Positions 60,706-64,000 of a DNA stretch of 64,000 bases are shown piece by piece. The translations under genes were made by a program, and so were the position numbers. This DNA is from Limimaricola sp027213785 (lineage in GTDB: Bacteria > Pseudomonadota > Alphaproteobacteria > Rhodobacterales > Rhodobacteraceae): assembly GCF_050847355.1 (NCBI RefSeq), contig NZ_CP193755.1:434001-498000 (forward strand). Direction: 5' to 3'. How positions within the stretch are numbered: position 1 is the first letter of the stretch; every line of letters starts with the position of its first letter. The notes under the pieces are model-generated. The model did not search any database. It had not been told where the DNA came from and saw only the letters and a list, made by a program, of their open reading frames with translations.

Positions 60706-62403
60706 ATGCCCTATCAAGCCCCTGTCGATGATTTTCGCTTTATTCTGGAGCACGTGATCGGTTTTTCCGACGTGGCTGCGACGGGGCGACACGCGGAAAT
60801 GACCCCCGATGTCACCGATGCGATCCTCAACGAGGCGGGGCGCATGTGCGACGAGATCCTCGCGCCGCTGAACCGGGCCGGCGATCTCGAACCGGCGCGG
60901 CTCGAGAATGGCGTGGTGCGCACCTCGCCCGGCTATGCGGAGGGCTACCGGGCCATCGCCGAGGGCGGCTGGGTCGGCATGGCAGCGGGCGAGGCGTATG
61001 GCGGCATGGGGCTGCCGATGGCGCTCGTCACCTGCGTCAACGAAATGATGGGCGGCGCCTGCCTGGCGCTGCAGCTGAACCCGCTGATGACCCAAGCCGA
61101 GATCGAGGCGCTGGAAAGCCATGCGGGGCCGGATTTGCAGGCGCTCTATCTGCCCAAGCTGATCTCGGGCGAATGGTGCGGCACGATGAATCTGACCGAG
61201 CCGCAGGCGGGGTCGGATGTCGGCGCGCTGCGCAGCAAGGCCGAGCCGAACGGCGACGGCACCTACCGGATCACCGGCCAGAAGATCTACATCACCTGGG
61301 CCGACAACGATTTCTCGGACAACATCGTGCATATGGTGCTGGCCCGCCTTCCGGATGCGGCCGAAGGCACCAAGGGCATCAGCCTGTTCCTCGTTCCCAA
61401 GTTCCTCCCCGACGCCGATGGCCGGCCCGGCGAGGCCAATTCGCTGCGCGTCGTCAGCCTCGAGCACAAGCTCGGCATCCATGGCTCGCCCACGGCGGTT
61501 ATGGAGTATGACGGCGCCACCGGCTGGCTCGTCGGCGAGGCGCATGGCGGCATGGCGGCGATGTTCACGATGATGAACACCGCGCGGCTCGGGGTCGGCT
61601 CCCAGGCCGTGGGCGTGGCCGAGGCCGCGACGCAGGCGGCGCTGGCCTATGCGCAGGAACGTCGGCAGGGCAAGGTGGGCGGCACCGGCACGATCATCGA
61701 GCACGCCGATGTGCGGGCGATGCTGGCGCGGATGCGGGCCGAGACCTTCGCCGCCCGTGCGATCACGCTGGCCTGCGCCAAGGCGATCGATCTGGGCCGC
61801 GAGGGCGACGCGGCGGCCAAGGCCCGCGCGGCCCTGCTGACGCCCATCGCCAAGGCTTTCGGGACCGAAACCGGGATCAACGTCGCCGATCTCGGGATCC
61901 AGGTGCATGGCGGCATGGGCTTCATCGAGGAAACCGGCGCGGCGCAGTTCCTGCGCGACGCCCGGATCACAGCGATCTACGAGGGCACCAACGGCATCCA
62001 GGCGATGGATCTGGTCGGCCGCAAGATGATGGATGGCGGCGAGGCGGCCTTCGCGCTGATTGACGAGGTCCAGACCGGGGCCGAGGCGGCCCGCGACACG
62101 CTCCCCGATCTGGCCGAGCCGGTCTGGCAGGCGGCCGAGGCGATGCGCGAGGCGACCGAGCGGCTGGTGGGCCGCCCCCCGGCCGAGCGATTTGCGGGCG
62201 CCATGCCTTACTTGCGCGGTTTCGCGCGGCTGCTGGGCGCGCATTACCACCTGCGCGCGGCGCAGGCCGGAGAGGGCAGGCGCCGGCGTCTCGCCAGCTT
62301 CTACGTCGAACGGATGCTGCCCGAGCAGGCGGCACATCTGGCGGCGCTGCGCGCCGGTCCCGATTGCGTCATGGCGCTGGACGCTGAGGATCTGGTGGCC
62401 TGA
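60706..62403 (+). CDS. Long-form acyl-CoA dehydrogenase
   Basis: The 565-residue flavoenzyme has the three acyl-CoA dehydrogenase domains (MNLTEPQAGSDVG FAD/substrate motif near residue 165; VHGGMGFIEETG and AIYEGTNGIQAMDLVGRKM with the catalytic Glu near residue 425) and an about 130-residue C-terminal extension. Length and extension match the DmdC/3-methylmercaptopropionyl-CoA and related long dehydrogenases of roseobacters, but the substrate cannot be fixed. GGAGGA precedes the ATG at 60706. The downstream MBL gene may be in the same transcript. Confidence 0.85.
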   Translation: MPYQAPVDDFRFILEHVIGFSDVAATGRHAEMTPDVTDAILNEAGRMCDEILAPLNRAGDLEPARLENGVVRTSPGYAEGYRAIAEGGWVGMAAGEAYGGMGLPMALVTCVNEMMGGACLALQLNPLMTQAEIEALESHAGPDLQALYLPKLISGEWCGTMNLTEPQAGSDVGALRSKAEPNGDGTYRITGQKIYITWADNDFSDNIVHMVLARLPDAAEGTKGISLFLVPKFLPDADGRPGEANSLRVVSLEHKLGIHGSPTAVMEYDGATGWLVGEAHGGMAAMFTMMNTARLGVGSQAVGVAEAATQAALAYAQERRQGKVGGTGTIIEHADVRAMLARMRAETFAARAITLACAKAIDLGREGDAAAKARAALLTPIAKAFGTETGINVADLGIQVHGGMGFIEETGAAQFLRDARITAIYEGTNGIQAMDLVGRKMMDGGEAAFALIDEVQTGAEAARDTLPDLAEPVWQAAEAMREATERLVGRPPAERFAGAMPYLRGFARLLGAHYHLRAAQAGEGRRRRLASFYVERMLPEQAAHLAALRAGPDCVMALDAEDLVA

Positions 62404-62437
62404 CCGGCTGGACGCGACGGCGCGGCTGCGCCATCAC

Positions 62438-63478
62438 ATGTCCATGACACGAGACATGCGCGCCCAGACTCCCTTTTCCGAACCGCCCGAGACCGGTACC
62501 GCGATCGAGGTCGCGCCCGGCGTCCTGTGGATGCAGCTGCCACTGCCTTGGGCGCTCAATCACGTGAACGCCTACGCGCTCGACGACGGCGATGGCTGGA
62601 GCGTGATCGACACCGGCCTCGACACCACGAAGATCCGTACGGTCTGGGAGGCGCTGCTGTCCGGCCCGCTGGGGGGGCGGCCGCTGCGCCGCGTCGTGGT
62701 CACGCATCACCATCCTGACCATGTCGGTCTGGCGGGATGGCTCGCGACCAAGGGGGCCGAACTCGTGATGCCGCGCACGGGCTACCTGCTGTCGCGGATG
62801 CTGCGCGCCGAGGAGCAGAGCCTGCCGCCACGCGAGGTGGTGGCGTTCTGGAGGCGCGCGGGCATGGATCCCGAGCTTCTGTCGCAGCGCCGTACCGAGC
62901 GGCCCTTCAACTTCACCGATTGGGTGGCGCCGCTGCCGCTCTCCTACACGCGCATCCGCGAAGGCGATGCGATCCACATGGGTGGGCGCGACTGGACCAT
63001 CCGCATGGGCGAGGGCCACGCACCGGAACACGCGACCTTCTGGAGCGAGAGCGACGATCTGGTGATCGGCGGCGATCAGCTCCTGCCGGGCATCAGCCCG
63101 AATCTTGGCGTGCAGCCGACCGAGCCCGAGAACGACCCGGTGACCGACTGGATCGCCTCCTGCGAGCGGCTGGCCCGCGTCGCTCGGCCCGATCAGCTGG
63201 TGCTGCCGGGTCACAAGAAGCCCTATCGCGGTCTGCCCGAACGGCTGGCTCAGATGGCACAGGGCCATCGCGACGCGCTCGACCGGCTCGAGGCGCATCT
63301 CGCCGTGCCGCGATCGGGCGGCGATTGTTTCGCACCGCTGTTCCGTCGCGCCGTGACGCGCGACAGCTATGGTCTCGCACTCGCCGAGGCGTTGGGCCAT
63401 CTCAACGCGCTGGTCGCGCAGGGACGGGCGACGCGGCGGATGGGCGATGACGGTGCTTGGCGTTGGAGTGCGGCGTGA
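62438..63478 (+). CDS. MBL-fold hydrolase
   Basis: The 346-residue protein is a metallo-beta-lactamase fold hydrolase with the motif THHHPDHVG, GHAPEHATFW, IGGDQLLPGISPN and LPGHKKPYRG. It resembles LACTB2-like enzymes with a winged-helix tail (last about 60 residues). The substrate is unknown; being next to an acyl-CoA dehydrogenase suggests a thioester or an ester. The start is the ATG at 62438 or 62444; neither has a strong ribosome site. Its stop overlaps the GTG of the next gene (GTGA). Confidence 0.78.
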   Translation: MSMTRDMRAQTPFSEPPETGTAIEVAPGVLWMQLPLPWALNHVNAYALDDGDGWSVIDTGLDTTKIRTVWEALLSGPLGGRPLRRVVVTHHHPDHVGLAGWLATKGAELVMPRTGYLLSRMLRAEEQSLPPREVVAFWRRAGMDPELLSQRRTERPFNFTDWVAPLPLSYTRIREGDAIHMGGRDWTIRMGEGHAPEHATFWSESDDLVIGGDQLLPGISPNLGVQPTEPENDPVTDWIASCERLARVARPDQLVLPGHKKPYRGLPERLAQMAQGHRDALDRLEAHLAVPRSGGDCFAPLFRRAVTRDSYGLALAEALGHLNALVAQGRATRRMGDDGAWRWSAA

Positions 63479-64000
63479 TCGAGGTCTTCGAAGAGAGCTT
63501 TCCGCTCGCGCGCGCCTTCACGATCAGCCGTGGTAGCCGCAGCGCGGCACAGGTGCTGAGCGTGCGGATTTGCCGAGATGGCCATGAAGGCAGGGGTGAA
63601 TGCGTGCCATATGCGCGCTACGGCGAAAGCCTCGCCAGCGTGCGCGCGCAGGTGGAGGGGCTTCCCACGGGGATCGACCGGGCCGCATTGCAGGAGGCGC
63701 TGCCGCCCGGCGCCGCGCGCAACGCGGTCGACTGCGCCCTCTGGGACCTTGAGGCCAAGCAGACAGGGGTGCCGGTCTGGAAGCTGGCCGGCCTGACGCC
63801 GCCCGCGCCGCTCGTCACCGCCTACACCCTGTCGCTCGAGGCGCCGGGGGCGATGGAGCGCCGGGCGCGCGAGGAGGCGCATCGGCCGATCCTCAAGATC
63901 AAGCTCGGCACGCCGGACGACATGCCCCGGCTCGAAGCGGTGCGGCGCGGCGCGCCGCAATCCACGATCATCGTCGATGCCAATGAGGGCTGGAGCGCGG
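63475..64000 (+). CDS. Enolase-superfamily dipeptide (L-Ala-D/L-Glu) epimerase-like protein, partial
   Basis: The gene starts with GTG at 63475, overlapping the MBL stop, and runs off the window after about 175 codons. The N-terminal capping domain (VIEVFEESFPLARAFTISRG, GRGECVPYARYGES) and the barrel start with the catalytic KxK (ILKIKLGTP) and the metal-binding Asp in VDANEGW are those of muconate-lactonising-type epimerases; the FTISRG opening fits the L-Ala-D/L-Glu epimerase group, which recycles murein peptides. Specificity beyond that is not certain. Confidence 0.8.
   Translation, partial: MIEVFEESFPLARAFTISRGSRSAAQVLSVRICRDGHEGRGECVPYARYGESLASVRAQVEGLPTGIDRAALQEALPPGAARNAVDCALWDLEAKQTGVPVWKLAGLTPPAPLVTAYTLSLEAPGAMERRAREEAHRPILKIKLGTPDDMPRLEAVRRGAPQSTIIVDANEGWSA

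Overview
The window reads as a GC-rich alphaproteobacterial chromosome or chromid segment, most like the Rhodobacteraceae (Roseobacter/Paracoccus type). The grounds are a sox thiosulfate-oxidation cluster in the Paracoccus arrangement (soxTRS divergent from soxVW-XYZABCD), an ALAS-type hemA, HWE/HisKA_2-type kinase architecture, tripartite tricarboxylate (TTT) transporters and strong GGAGG ribosome sites. No rRNA, tRNA, CRISPR array or phage was seen.

Layout. (1) 1-12 kb: mixed housekeeping and membrane genes: a SnoaL/DUF4440-like secreted protein, a LysR regulator, a small secreted barrel protein, ExoD, a CorC/HlyC-type CBS protein, a TauE/SafE exporter, a TerC/Alx-type protein with a long structured leader, a Na/Ca exchanger and an MscS channel. 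Two decayed copies of a short segment lie around 9.8-11.4 kb. (2) 11-15 kb: a PAS-HisKA_2 kinase with a receiver-only partner, and a secreted RTX calcium-binding protein without its own exporter. (3) 15-33.4 kb: a carboxylate-uptake locus. Two modules, each TctE-TctD divergent from TctC, a fused TctA-TctB and a PrpF-family isomerase, flank a D-2-hydroxyacid dehydrogenase, an AbrB-type membrane protein, a GntR regulator and TcuA-TcuB (tricarballylate dehydrogenase and its Fe-S/membrane partner). The two prpF genes are nearly identical although their neighbours have diverged. (4) 33.4-38.1 kb: an aldo/keto reductase and a scar with an IS256-family element, an IS5-family element whose transposase has an in-frame TAG, a gene truncated by the IS256 end, and the 5' stub of a second aldo/keto reductase. 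(5) 38-59 kb: a sulfur island. SulP, a persulfide-dioxygenase-like MBL protein, PmpA/PmpB, a BigR/SqrR-type ArsR sensor, a DUF442 protein and a dioxygenase-rhodanese fusion come first; then DsrE, a periplasmic rhodanese, hemA and DUF302; then soxDCBAZYXWV on the minus strand and soxS-soxR-soxT-soxH on the plus strand. (6) 59-64 kb: a secreted unknown, Sua5/TsaC, a long-form acyl-CoA dehydrogenase, an MBL hydrolase and the start of a dipeptide-epimerase-like enolase-superfamily gene that runs off the window.

How it works together (inference). The uptake locus would import tricarboxylates such as tricarballylate or trans-aconitate and turn them into cis-aconitate for the TCA cycle. The sulfur island would sense reactive sulfur through two thiol-switch ArsR repressors, import thiosulfate or sulfur and export sulfate, oxidise thiosulfate by periplasmic SoxXA-YZ-B-CD, and clear cytoplasmic persulfide with dioxygenases and rhodaneses. 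An AT-rich motif of the form CATATT(n)CAAT recurs at four promoters of this island and is a candidate shared operator. I saw no single clearly unprecedented system. The strongest leads are the duplicated tct/prpF/tcu locus, the shared sulfur motif with twin thiol switches, the sox accessory operon with hemA, and the structured leader of the TerC gene.
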